Positions 32,690-43,633 of a stretch of DNA of 64,000 nucleotides are shown here, one piece after another (the first letter of the stretch is position 1; the number at the start of each line of letters is the position of its first letter). The translations under genes and the position numbers were made by a program. This stretch comes from Coptis chinensis (lineage: Eukaryota; Streptophyta; Magnoliopsida; Ranunculales; Ranunculaceae), in contig CM027385.1 in NCBI GenBank assembly GCA_015680905.1, positions 16,498,501 through 16,562,500 of the forward strand, read 5' to 3'. The notes under the pieces were generated by a model. The model did no database searches. It was not told where the DNA came from and saw only the letters and a program-made list of their open reading frames with translations.

Positions 32690-34352
32690 GTTGTTATTAT
32701 GCAAACCCTTCACCATGTTCATGCTGTGGTAGTCCTTACCATTGGGCTTTTCAGTGCCCATCATACTAAGAGTTTGGGCCTACTATATGATATAATTATA
32801 ATTATGAGCCTCAATTTTCAAACTTTCATAATAAGCCATACAATCAAGAGTTTTCTAGTCATCCAAACTATTCATGGAGTTCCACAAATAACAATCAACC
32901 AGCCATTCAACCTCAACCTAACCCAGCACAGTACGAAATCAACCAGAGTCACTCGAACGCCAATAATTATGACTATCAAACACCATACCAACCAGAACCA
33001 CACCACCAAGCTTCCCCTTTGCTAACAACATATGAGGAAATAATGGGCCAAAACAAAATAATACTTAAGAACCTAGAATGGACAAGATTGATGCTAACCT
33101 CACCTACGCCAGACCTTTCCACTATGATAGAAATCAACCACCCATCTAGTTCGCCACCCTTCCCAGACCGAATTTCCGAACTAGTAGCCGACTCAACAAA
33201 AATATTTAGGAAACAAAAGACTGACTCAGAAAAAACATTTAATGAACAAATAGCTGACTCAATTAGGGAACAAAATGCCATCACCAAAACTATGCTTCAG
33301 AATCTAGCCCAGATGATTTCCATGATCCACTCACCTAACCCAGAACTTTCAACCTTGCTAGAGATTAACACACAAGTAGAACAACCTATTCCCATAACCA
33401 AACCATTGGACCTAGTTGAAACCTACCCTGAATTTCATGCACCATTACCTTCCCATAACCCTCCCATTAACCATTGTATTGACTCCACACCTTACCTGGA
33501 TAAGGAAATTCTTGAAGACGACTCTTTAGGACTTGTTTTGGATGACCACTCAATAAATTCAAACGATGCCATTGAGGAACCTTATATTGTTTTAGAAGAC
33601 GAGAGTGAGAAAATAGAAATCAACAATTATAATAAAGGCATGAAAAATTTAATGTGCAAGAATTAAATGAAGTAACTTTTTTATCGCAATGTGAATCGCA
33701 ATTTAGTTTGGCAGATGAGGAAATAATAGATGAATTTCTTAAGGATGAAGCCAATGACTACAACATTGTGGATTCAACCAAGCTAGATGTAGAGTTCTCA
33801 AGAGCGTGTGAGGATCAACCACCAACCAACCACCATCCATCTGAGTTACAACCTCTTGAAATCCAACAATCTACCATAACTAAGCCATCCATTCCTCCAC
33901 CATTTAAAAGGAACCTTAAATTTGTACTTGAGTTTTTTGCCTCAGAGATCCTCTATAATTTTTTCAACCCTCAAAATGAAGAGTTTTTGCCTATCATACA
34001 AGCCCATGAGTACACCATTCCTGTAGTTGAAAACCAAACTTTGATTGAGTGTAGTGAGAAACCTAGTTTGTCTTATTTTTCATCATCTGAGCCTCATGAA
34101 AGACATCAGGATCCATACTTCATTCCTTTCTCACCTAAAGTATATCTAGTTCATCTTTTGGGTTATTCTAACTCTTTAAAACAGCTACAACATGATGGTT
34201 TGCATATGTTCTTTGATAAGTTGCATAAGTTTTCATTCATTCTTCTACATTATTACTTTCAATTATACCACTTCATTCTGTTTGGGGGTGCATTTAGTAT
34301 AATGTTTTTATGGATAGACCCCCAACTCTTTCAACTATTAGTTTATAGTTGA
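32690..34352 (+). pseudogene. Element A gag remnant: CCHC knuckle plus long acidic C-terminal extension
   Basis: The plus strand around 32727-32770 encodes CSCCGSPYHWAFQCP, a C-x2-C-x4-H-x4-C knuckle. It is followed by an N/Q/P-rich stretch, then the frames 33019-33666 (215 aa) and 33654-34352 (232 aa), which overlap by 13 bp in different frames. The extension contains repeated NLEWTRLML / QNLAQMISMI-like segments followed by P-D-L-S-T or P-E-L-S-T, and is strongly acidic. No protease, RT or integrase follows, so A looks like a gag-only, non-autonomous LTR element. It is not a host gene: no introns and context is all retroelement. Exact family not recognised. Confidence 0.6.
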
Positions 34353-35909
34353 CCACACATCATCTATCTTGTGTCACCCCAGTTTTTTGCTTGTTTGGGG
34401 GTGTGCACAGTTTTGGGGAATCTGACTTAAAATGACCCCACATTAAGTTTAGGGAATCTAACTTAAAAAACCTATATAATTTTTTGTAACATACCACCTT
34501 AATGGAGTATAGGCCACAAAAATTTTCAAACTTAAAAAGGGTTTTCAAATTATAACGACCGTATTTGAAATCTGTATTTATTTATATTAATTTATGTTTT
34601 TATTTAAAATTTGTTTGATTAGATTTGGGATATATGAGCCTGATTTTTGGGCCAGAGTATGTGTTGGGCTTAGGTTTCAAACCCAGATATATATATTAAT
34701 ACTTTTCCAGAGAATAGGATGTTTTTAGATAAAAATAAAATAAAAAGGAGGTGGCTCGCTTGCTAGAAAGTTGGAGCCAATGATTCGGACTATGAGGGAT
34801 TCATGGAGCTTTTAATTAATGTGAGTAGTTAGTTTTTTTCATTTCACCGAATCTAAAGTTTTACGATACAGACATAATTTTACTGTCCAAGGTTTCCGTT
34901 CATTTTTCTGCTTGTTCTTCTGTAGTTATTCTGCTATATTGTCGAAGTGTTAAACTGGTTAAATGTTAGTATATTGTTTGACTTAATTATTGAGCTGTTG
35001 AAACTTATTGGGCTGTTAATGGCGGTGCAAGCCCAACAGCAAGAAATCATCCTATATCTTTGTTTGAACTCTTTTGTGGTGGTTTTGAACTCTTACTAAT
35101 GTGGTTATGATAGGAATGATGTTTGGTGGTGGTGGTGAAATGTTTGGTATGTGGTATTGACGTGGGTTTGTAGGATGTCGAAGCTTGAAGGAAGTGTTAA
35201 TGGCGGCCAGAGAAATCGCCCAGTAGTTTAGATTAGTTGAACTTTGTTGTTGCGGTTTTGGTTGAGTACTGGAAGGAATTGTTGGTGGTGGGGTAGTGTA
35301 GTGTGTGTGTGGGCTGTTAATGGTGCTGTTGAAGCTCCGAAGGAGCGTTAATAGCGGCGAGAAATTTCCAGATCTAGTTTTGGTTGAAGAATTTTGAATT
35401 CAAGAATTGAGGTTTTGCTTTTATTAAAGTTATAGGGTTTTTGTTTAGGAGTGAAACCGTGGGGTTGAGAGGGGAGGACGAGTGGTGGCTGGCGGTAGAG
35501 GAGAGCTGCTCACTAGCTGAGGGAGACGACATGTTGGTCGGTTGGGCTTGGGGCTTGGGCCTTAGATTGTTTAGTTTTGGGCCGAAATCTAATTTTGTTT
35601 TGGGCCGAAACTAATTAGTTAGTCTTTGGGCCAGTTTCTTTTAATTTCTTTGGGCCGAATCACTTAATTGTTTTGGGCCAGTTTCTAATATTGTTTGGGG
35701 CCAGTCCATATGACTTAATATAGATCCAAATGGGGTCTTTAAATATTTAGACTTTTGGGTTTTGGTTTTGGTTTTGGGCATTGATTGTGAACTTTTGACT
35801 GTTTAATTGTGCTACGTTTTATGTTGTAAATTTTTTGGACCAATGTAATAATAAAATGTATAACCTTGTTTGTCATTATCTAATTTAGATTTGACGTGAG
35901 TAGGGTGTA

Positions 35910-37544
35910 TGATAAGCACATAAATATTACAGTATTCACGCTCAATTTTATATTAGTTAGTTTGTTTAATTTATTCGTTTGATTTAGTTAGTGTATTTTT
36001 GGTGGTTTTACAGGAATTGGACTTAACATGATTAAAAGTGTGGAAACTGTCGAGATTCGGGATGTCAGTGGCATGAGTTCCCCTAGTCTGGTTGGGCCTT
36101 GTTAACGCATGTGAGTAAAGACAAGACGAAATAAAAGAATGAAAAGCAAATGGGTCATGAACTTAAGTGGGCACGTAACCAGCGGGAGTTGAGTTTAAGC
36201 CCATGTGCTGAAGACCGGACCATGTGCACCCATGTTCATCTAATTAGACCAGCCCATAACCAAACATCAAAGCCCACACAACTAACTAATGACCACACCA
36301 TTTACTGTCCACCCGAGAAGTACCGTAGCAGCCCTTAGTTCCTTCTCCAGTTTCAAATTCATTCCATCGCGAATAAAATCCCGAAAACCCCGCCGATTTT
36401 ATCCCGACCAAAAGAGAACCTTTCCAAAGACAAAAAGAAACTGCCGATCCCATACCCGAACCGAAAAGGAAAAACTGCAAGAAAAGGGGGGATAAAAAGA
36501 GGCGCGAGGAAAGAGTAAAGGGTCGTTGGTTTTGGAACACAAGGGAAGCAGAGAATAGAGGGCGGCTCTTGGCTGAAAAGGCGGGAGGAAACCGTGAGCA
36601 AAAGGGGGAGAAAAACGCAGAGGAAAAACAGCACAGAAAGTAGAGGAGAGGACCGACAGACATGTGGGCCTTATTTGTTCTACGGTGCCGGGGACCGACC
36701 CGTTTGGAAGCTGTGGGCGAATCGTTGACGCAGAGGAAGTGGAAGAGAAGGAAAACCTTTGGCGGGATTTCGGTTTTGTTTTATGGGTTCTTTTATTTTT
36801 AGTTTCAACATTATATATATCATGTGTAACTAAGTTCCAAACTAGGGGCGGAAGTCCGAACAGTTGTTTGTGTTTGGGATTGGGTATCGATTTTCAAGTA
36901 TGCTTTATTTTTTATATAAATTCTTCAATTTGTTCATGATTAATTAACAAAAGGTTTAGTCTTTCATATGGTATGTGATGCATGCGATATTGTTTGGTCA
37001 CTTTTGTTATTAGTTAAACACGTTTTTACTGTTTAAGTCCAGGTTGTGTACTATTCGTGCTGTAAGAAGACGAATATTTATGTGACCCTGACCTTAGTGT
37101 TGAACTGTTAGAAGATACTTATCGATTAAGAGTTACCACGTTCACATCATCGAGACGGCAGTCAATACTCATTGCCAATGCCGCTCGTATTAAAACTGAA
37201 ATAGAGAATCCAATCATACAAATACAAATAATGGTTTGAGATGGAGTCATAGTCCTAGTATTCCCTCCACGTAACAGAAACCCAATTGTTTTGTTTAGTT
37301 TAGTTCCGTTTTAGACTGTAGTTAAGTAAAATAGTTTTAGTAGTAATCAATTCAAATCAACAAATATTGTTCGAATTAGGATAAGTAATATTTTAGTATT
37401 CAATTGTCTCTAAAACAAAATCCCCTGGGATCGGACCTGGATTCTTGAGCACCTATTACGATAGACCTCGTAAACTGCGGTTATTAGTATAAGTAAAATA
37501 GGATTTAATTAGCCTGTTTATTTAGGCCGGTTAATTTCCTATCA
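35910..37544 (+). repeat. 5' LTR of element C
   Basis: 1635 bp, alignable end to end with the 3' LTR by eye, differing by scattered substitutions and many 1-2 bp indels. Several frames appear inside it in both copies, but none is conserved between them and none resembles a protein. Confidence 0.95.
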
Positions 37545-37550
37545 AGTTTT

Positions 37551-37568
37551 TGGCGCCGCTGCCGGGGA
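37551..37568 (+). promoter_or_regulatory. Primer-binding site of element C (tRNA-Asp type)
   Basis: TGGCGCCGCTGCCGGGGA, 6 bp after the LTR end. It matches the primer site typical of Athila elements apart from one base. Confidence 0.9.
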
Positions 37569-38249
37569 TTGTAGTAGTATAATTGAGTTTTAAAGTTTTA
37601 TTTATCATGATTCGTAGTTTAAGTTTAGTCGTAGATATATTATTTCATAGTTTACGTGTCTAATTTTATTTATTTTTGCAGATAATTAAGCATAGATTTC
37701 TTCTTACAAGGGTTAGTCGTGACTTTGTTGTGGACATTGTGAAGTTGCTTGTTGTCGTCTCCCGGCGTCGCAAGTAACCCTCGAAGGCTCACGCCGGAGG
37801 TACGTCTTTTTTCCTTTGTGGGGTTGAATTTTGTTTGTTTCGTGGGTTGTGCTTGTTTTATTGTTTCTTGCATTTAGGAAGGTTAAATCACATTGACCAG
37901 CCTTAGGCATCTTACATTAGGACAGGTTTTAGCCCGCTCACTAGGAAAAAACTTTTTTTTTCGTGGATCGAGTGATTGGTGCTTTTGCACAAGAACTAGG
38001 AATCGTGTGATTTGAGTTTAGGAGCAAATATATATTAAACAAGTTTTAAAATTCAATCTGGGTTGTAATTTTTTGTTTGGTAAGGTTTGTGTGAATTGTG
38101 CGCATCTTTTATTAGAGTCTTAGGTTTTAGAAGTAGTTTATGGTAGTAACTTCGTTCGATAACACACACCTGTTACACCGTTTGATCCCCGAGATTGAAC
38201 GCACTCTCCTTAGGAGAAGTAGGCATCCCGAATTAGAGGTACCGTAACT

Positions 38250-39460
38250 TTTGTTGGCAATACACCAATTTTTCTTGACATGGAAGGTAATAACAATAAC
38301 GTGGTTGCCCAAGTACCTAGATCTATTAAGGAATATATATATCCTACTAGGACAACCCGACCATCTTGCATCGTTCCCCGCAACCAATGCTAATCACTTT
38401 GAGTTGAAGCCCAATCTCTTTGGGGCTCCTTCCTAAGTTTAGGAGAACGGAAGAGGAAGACCCATATCTTCATGTGAGGAATTTGAGGATATTTGTGGGA
38501 CTATTAAGCTTCAACAATTTAGTGACGAAGCTATAAAATTAAAATTGTTCCCATTTTCTCTTAAAGAAAAAGCCAAGAGTTGGTTTCACACTCTCCCATC
38601 GAATTCTATAACGGGATGGGAAAAGTTATGCATTGTGTTTTAAAGAACTTTTTCCCAATCATATAAACTTTGCTTTTAGAAAAGACTTGTCATCTTTTTT
38701 ACCAAACCGATGGGAGAGTCATTATGGAAGTGTATGGAGAGGTTTAAGGACATGCTCTTGCAGTGTCCTAACCACGGCCTAGAGAACGGTAGGCTAGTGC
38801 AGATTCTCTATGAGGGTCTCGATTTTAATTCTAAGGCTATGATTAACCATGAGTACTGGGGATTTCTGTGATAAGACTGTAGAAGAAGCGTGGTCCTTTT
38901 TAGAAGAAGTCTCTGAGAAGGTCCAGCAATGGGAAACTAGTCGTGAGCCTAAGAAGGTGGCTAGTAGTACTACACAAAAGGGTTTGTTCCGCGTTGACAA
39001 GGAATTCGACACGAACGCTAGGATGGTCGCTTTAATTAGAAGAGTTGAAGCTCTCGAGCTAGAAAAAGAGACAAAGTCTCTAGCTCCAGTTACCAATGTT
39101 GAAGTCCCTGGGTGTCCGGTTGTGTGTGAAAGTCTTGATCACGTTATAGATAATTGCCCGTGTAAAATGCACAAGTCAATGCTTTTAATTCATACCAAAA
39201 GCCGGGCAATAATCCTTTTTAACAACACGATAAACCCTGGATGGCGAACCATCCCAATTTGTCTTGGTCTAAAGGTATACATCAGGGAGGCCCTGTGGTT
39301 AACTCAAACCCAGTACCACAGTATGCACCTCAACCACCTAAACTTTCACCTATAGAAGATGCCATTGCTCAATTAACACAAAACACCATGAAATTCGAAA
39401 CACAACGCAATGCGGTTTATGCAAGCCCGGTCAAACGGCTACTTTCGGGATAATGCTCAA
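38250..39460 (+). pseudogene. Element C gag (broken)
   Basis: Coat-protein region. The retrotransposon gag core is recognisable near 38450-38830: DPYLHVR, then in another frame a stretch with KLKLFPFSLKEKAKSWFHTL, then an MERFKDMLLQCPNHGLE block. Frames change near 38480 and 38640, and a double stop follows near 38870. The segment 38849-39170 (VEEAWSFLEEVSEKVQQW...) is the later part of gag. A CCHC-like remnant (CESLDHVIDNCPC) is degenerate. No intact product. Confidence 0.85.
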
Positions 39461-40486
39461 GCCATTAGGAAGATTGAAATCACCATAGGTCAAATTGCTA
39501 ATACTTTGAATGAGAGGGACAAGGGCAGGTTTCCTAGTCAACTAGTAGCTAATCCGAGGAGTCAATTGGAAATAAGTTCTAACTTAAACCAGGCTCACCA
39601 GGAGCAAGCCAAGGCTATCACTGTTCTTAGGAGTGGAAAACATGTTGATAATAGGGTTGAGATGTCTAAGGACGCTGAGGTCAAATCTGATTTTATAGAG
39701 TGTGAGAAGGAGGAAGGTGAGGTGAGTGGATCTAATAGTCATAATACTTCTAGGAAGGGTGTAGAACTTCCTACTGCTGTGGAGACTAACCCTGTGCCAT
39801 TTTATATACCTAAAACTCCTTTTCCCCAACGTTTGATTCAGGCTAAGAAAGGTTCTAATCTTAATGAAATAATGGAGATGTTTAAACAGGTTCAAATAAA
39901 TATTCCGTTACTTGATGCTATAAAACAAGTTCCTTCCTATGCCAAATTTCTTAAAGATTTGTGTACACAAAAACGTAAGTTGAATGTACACAAGAAAGCT
40001 TTCCTAACAGAGCAAGTGAGTTCTATTATCCAAAACCGAATCCCGCCTAAGTTTAGAGATCCAGGATGCCCTACTATTTCTTGTGTTATTGGTGATCATA
40101 TGATTGAGAAGGCATTACTTGATTTAGGAGCTAGCGTTAATTTGTTACCTTATTTAGTTTATTTACAGCTTGGTTTTGGTAAGTTGAAACCTACACCAAT
40201 TACTCTTCAATTGGCAGATAGGTCTATTAGGATTCCACGTGGTGTTGTTGAGGATGTTTTGATTCAGGTTGATAAATTTTATTTCCCTATTGACTTTGTT
40301 ATTCTGGATACACAACCTGTTCAAGATCCTAAACACCATATTCCGGTCATTTTAGGTCGTCCCTTTTTAGCCACTTCTAATGCTATCATTAACTGTCGTA
40401 ATGGAGTGTTAAAACTTTCTTTTGGTAATATGACTACAGAACTTAATGTGTTTAATGTGGGTCAAGAACCTCCCCGAACCCGATGA
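39410..40486 (+). CDS. Element C gag C-terminus / aspartic protease ORF (358 aa)
   Basis: The longest open frame of C. The first about 200 residues are the gag-pol linker of Athila elements, with AKAITVLRSGKHVDN and the later DAIKQVPSYAKFLKDLCTQK block. The protease follows with LLDLGASVNLLP around residues 236-247, where the catalytic D-x-G appears as DLGA, and a late VILGRPFLATSNAIINCRNG flap-side motif. The frame ends by a stop soon after, and RT continues in other frames. The start codon is only the first ATG of the open frame; the native protein started further upstream. Confidence 0.85.
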   Translation: MRFMQARSNGYFRDNAQAIRKIEITIGQIANTLNERDKGRFPSQLVANPRSQLEISSNLNQAHQEQAKAITVLRSGKHVDNRVEMSKDAEVKSDFIECEKEEGEVSGSNSHNTSRKGVELPTAVETNPVPFYIPKTPFPQRLIQAKKGSNLNEIMEMFKQVQINIPLLDAIKQVPSYAKFLKDLCTQKRKLNVHKKAFLTEQVSSIIQNRIPPKFRDPGCPTISCVIGDHMIEKALLDLGASVNLLPYLVYLQLGFGKLKPTPITLQLADRSIRIPRGVVEDVLIQVDKFYFPIDFVILDTQPVQDPKHHIPVILGRPFLATSNAIINCRNGVLKLSFGNMTTELNVFNVGQEPPRTR

Positions 40487-40959
40487 TTTTTTTGGGACGT
40501 TAATCTTATTGATAGTATAGTTCACGAGACTTTCTTGGAGAGTTATTCTAATGACCCTCTTGAGTCTTGTTTAACTAATTCTGGTAGTGGTTGTGATGTG
40601 GATGATGTAATTTGTGAAGTTAATGCGTTGCTGGATACAACCCCAATTTTAGAAACCGATCGTGGAGAGCCCATAATAGAGCACTGACTCCATCCGAAGT
40701 CTACCCTAATCTCTTCTATAGAGTCCTCCTAAGCTAGAGTTGAAACCATTACCTGATACTCTTAAGTATGTTTTTCTCGGGACCCGATGATTCTTTGCGG
40801 TTATTATTGCTTCCGATCCGGATAATGAACAAGAAGGTAAATTGATTAGGGTTCTTAAAGAGCATAGAGCGACTTTAGGGTGGAATATTGCGATATTAAT
40901 GGTATAAGCCCAACCCGATGTATGCATCATATTTATCTTGAGAAGGATGCTAAACCAAC

Positions 40960-42081
40960 CCATGAGTTTCGAGGACGGCTTAATCCTAACATGAAAGAGG
41001 TAGTGTGAGCCGAGGTTCTCAAGTTGTTAGATCTTGGGTATCATTTATCCCATTTCGATAGTAAATGGGTGAGTCCCGTTCGTGGTTGTCCCCAAAAAGT
41101 CCGGGCTTACAGTAGTTAAGAATCTCGAAGGCGAAGTTAGTTCCCACCCGTATGACTACCGGATGGCGTTTTTGCATTGACTATCGTAAAGTTGAATTTG
41201 GCCACTAGGAAAGATCACTTTCCTCTTCCGCTTATTGACCCGGATGCTTTCGAGAGGTTAGCCGGTCATAAATACTATTGTTTTTTTGATGGTTATTCCG
41301 TTATTACCAAATATGTATTATCCCCGAGGATCAAGAAAAGACTACTTTTACTTGTCCTTTTGGAACTTTTGCCTATCGTCGTATGCCTTTTGGATTATGT
41401 AATGCACCTTGTACCTTCCAGCGATGCATGCTTAGTATTTTTTCTGATATGGTAGAAATGTTTCTTGAGGTGTTTATGGATGACTTCTCAGTATTTAGGG
41501 ATTCTTTTGATGAGGGTTTGCACCGTTTAGAATTAGTGTTAATTAGGTGCAAGGAGAAGAATCTTGTGTTGAATTGGGAGAAGTGTCATTTTATGGTTCA
41601 ACAGGGTATTGTTCTTGGTCATATTGTTTCTAGTAAAGGAATTGAGGTCGATAAGGCCAAGGTTGATGTCATTTCTGGTCTTCCACCACCTAAGACTGTG
41701 AAAGATATTCGGTCATTCTTAGATCATGCTGGATTTTATAGGCGTTTCATTAAAGACTTTAGCAAGATTTCTCGTCCCTTATGCAATTTACTTGGTAAGG
41801 ACGTTGCTTTTGTCTTTGATAATGATTGTTTGAAAGCTTTTGAGAAGCTTAAGCATTTATTGACTACCGCTCCTATCATACAGCCGCCTGATTGGAGTGA
41901 GCCTTTTGAGTTAATGTGTGATACGTCTGACTATGCAGTTGGGGCTGTTTTAGGTCAACGGTTTGACAAGTTGCCCCATGTTATATATTATGCTAGTCGA
42001 ACCCTTAATGATGCACGGATGAACTACACTACAACCGAAAAAGAGTTGTTAGTTGTTGTGTTTTGCTTTAGACAAATTTAG
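40960..42081 (+). pseudogene. Element C reverse transcriptase and RNase H (broken)
   Basis: RT starts near 40975 (LNPNMKEVV), passes ATRKDHFPLPLIDPDAFERL (41201-41263) and MPFGLCNAPCTFQRCM (41383 onward), and has the catalytic VFMDDFS at about 41471-41490. The frame shifts between 41340 and 41400. RNase H follows with LMCDTSDYAVGAVLGQR (about 41911) and YTTTEKELL (about 42024), after which a shift cuts the frame near 42080. Copies the element's RNA into DNA in intact relatives; not functional here. Confidence 0.9.
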
Positions 42082-42489
42082 GTCTTACCACATGGGGTCT
42101 AAGGTTGTCGTGTTTTCTTGATCATTCGGCTTTGAAATATCTCCTTACTAAGAAGGATGCTAAAGCGTTTGATTATTTGGGTACTCTTGTTGCAAGAGTT
42201 TGATATAGAGATTAGGGATAAGAAAGGTATGGAGAACGTGGTCACCAACCACTTGTCTAGAATTATAGTAGAATCTTCTCCGATATTTTGCCTATAAATG
42301 AATCTTTTCCCGATGAGCAACTTTTGTTATATCACAATCGCCTTGGTATCGGGATATTGTTAATTATCTTGTAACGAAACAGTTTCCCTCTCATTGGAGA
42401 CAACAGGATAAATCTAAGTTTCTTCTTTGGGTTAGAATTTTTTCCGATGATCCATACTTGTTTAAGTCATGCCTGACCAGTTGTTAGGA

Positions 42490-43633
42490 GATGTGTCTCG
42501 AGAGTGAGTCTCATAGTATTCTCTCTTTTTGCCATGACCATGCATGTGGTGGTCACTTTGGTCCTAAAAAGACGGATGCGAAGGTTTTGCAGTGTGGTTT
42601 TTATTGGCCTACTCTATTTAGGGATGCACATGAGTTTTGTTTGAATTGTGATAGATGCTAGCGTACAGGTAATATTTCCCATAGGAACATGATGCCTCTT
42701 TCCCCTATTTTAGTTGTGGAGTTTTTTGATGTATGGGGTATAGACTTCATGGGTCCTTTCCCTCATTCCTTTGGTTATCTTTATATCCTTGTTGCCGTAG
42801 ACTATGTTTCTAAGTGGATTGAGGCGGTGCCATGTAAAACGAATGATCATAAAGTCGTAGTTAACTTTTTAAAATATAATATATTTTCTCGTTTTGGTAC
42901 TCCTCGTGCAATTATAAGTGATAATGGTACTCATTTTACACACCGAGCATTTGAATCTTTAATGAAAAAGTACTCTATTACTCATAAGCTTGCTACCCTA
43001 TATCATCCTCAAACTAGTGGTCAAGTTGAAGTATCTAATAGGGAGATTAAGCTGATTTTAGAAAAGACTGTACGACCTGACCGTAAGGATTGGTCTCAAC
43101 GTCTTAATGATTCTCTTTGGGCTTATAGAACTGCTTATAAGACTCCTATTGGTATGTCCCCTTATAGGCTTGTGTTTGGAAAGGCATGTCATTTGCTGTA
43201 GTAGAATTGGAACATCGTGCTTTTAGGACCATTAAAGCGTTTAACCGATATCGTAAAATTTGGTTCACAACGTAAACTTCAGTTGAATGAGTTAGCTGAG
43301 TTAAGGAATGAGGCATATGAGAATGCCAAGATTTACAAAGAGCGGACTAAGATTTTTCATGATAAATCTATTCTTCGAAAGTCTTTTGAACCTAATAAAA
43401 AAGTCTTGCTATATAATTCTCGTTTGCGACTTTTTCCTGGTAAGTTACGTTCTAGGTGGACTGGTCCTTTCATTGTTAAAACTGTTTTTCCTCATGGTGC
43501 TGTTGAGATAGAAGATCCTACGGATGGTCGTGTGTTTAAGGTAAATGGTCAACGTTTGAAACCATACCTTGACGGTTTGGCCGGGCAGGATGTGGAAGAG
43601 GTAAGTCTGCTTGATCCTATTTATCATGACTGA
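42490..43633 (+). pseudogene. Element C integrase (broken)
   Basis: The H2C2 zinc-binding part (FCHDHACGGHFGPKKTDAKV, then CDRC followed by a stop) lies at about 42520-42665. The catalytic core is at 42689-43201 with [18 protein letters not shown] and the E in VEVSNREIK. Two stops at 43199-43205 separate the core from the C-terminal part (43217-43633), which carries [20 protein letters not shown] and [10 protein letters not shown]. All three D,D,E catalytic positions are visible. Confidence 0.9.

Noticed and set aside
33019-34352. Host gene with two exons
   Set aside because: No splice signals, preceded by a gag-type zinc knuckle and surrounded by LTR-element sequence.
36286-36939. Several overlapping frames on both strands in the LTR of element C
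   Set aside because: The corresponding frames in the 3' LTR (46834-47374) are broken or shifted differently and resemble no protein; they are chance frames in GC-richer LTR sequence.
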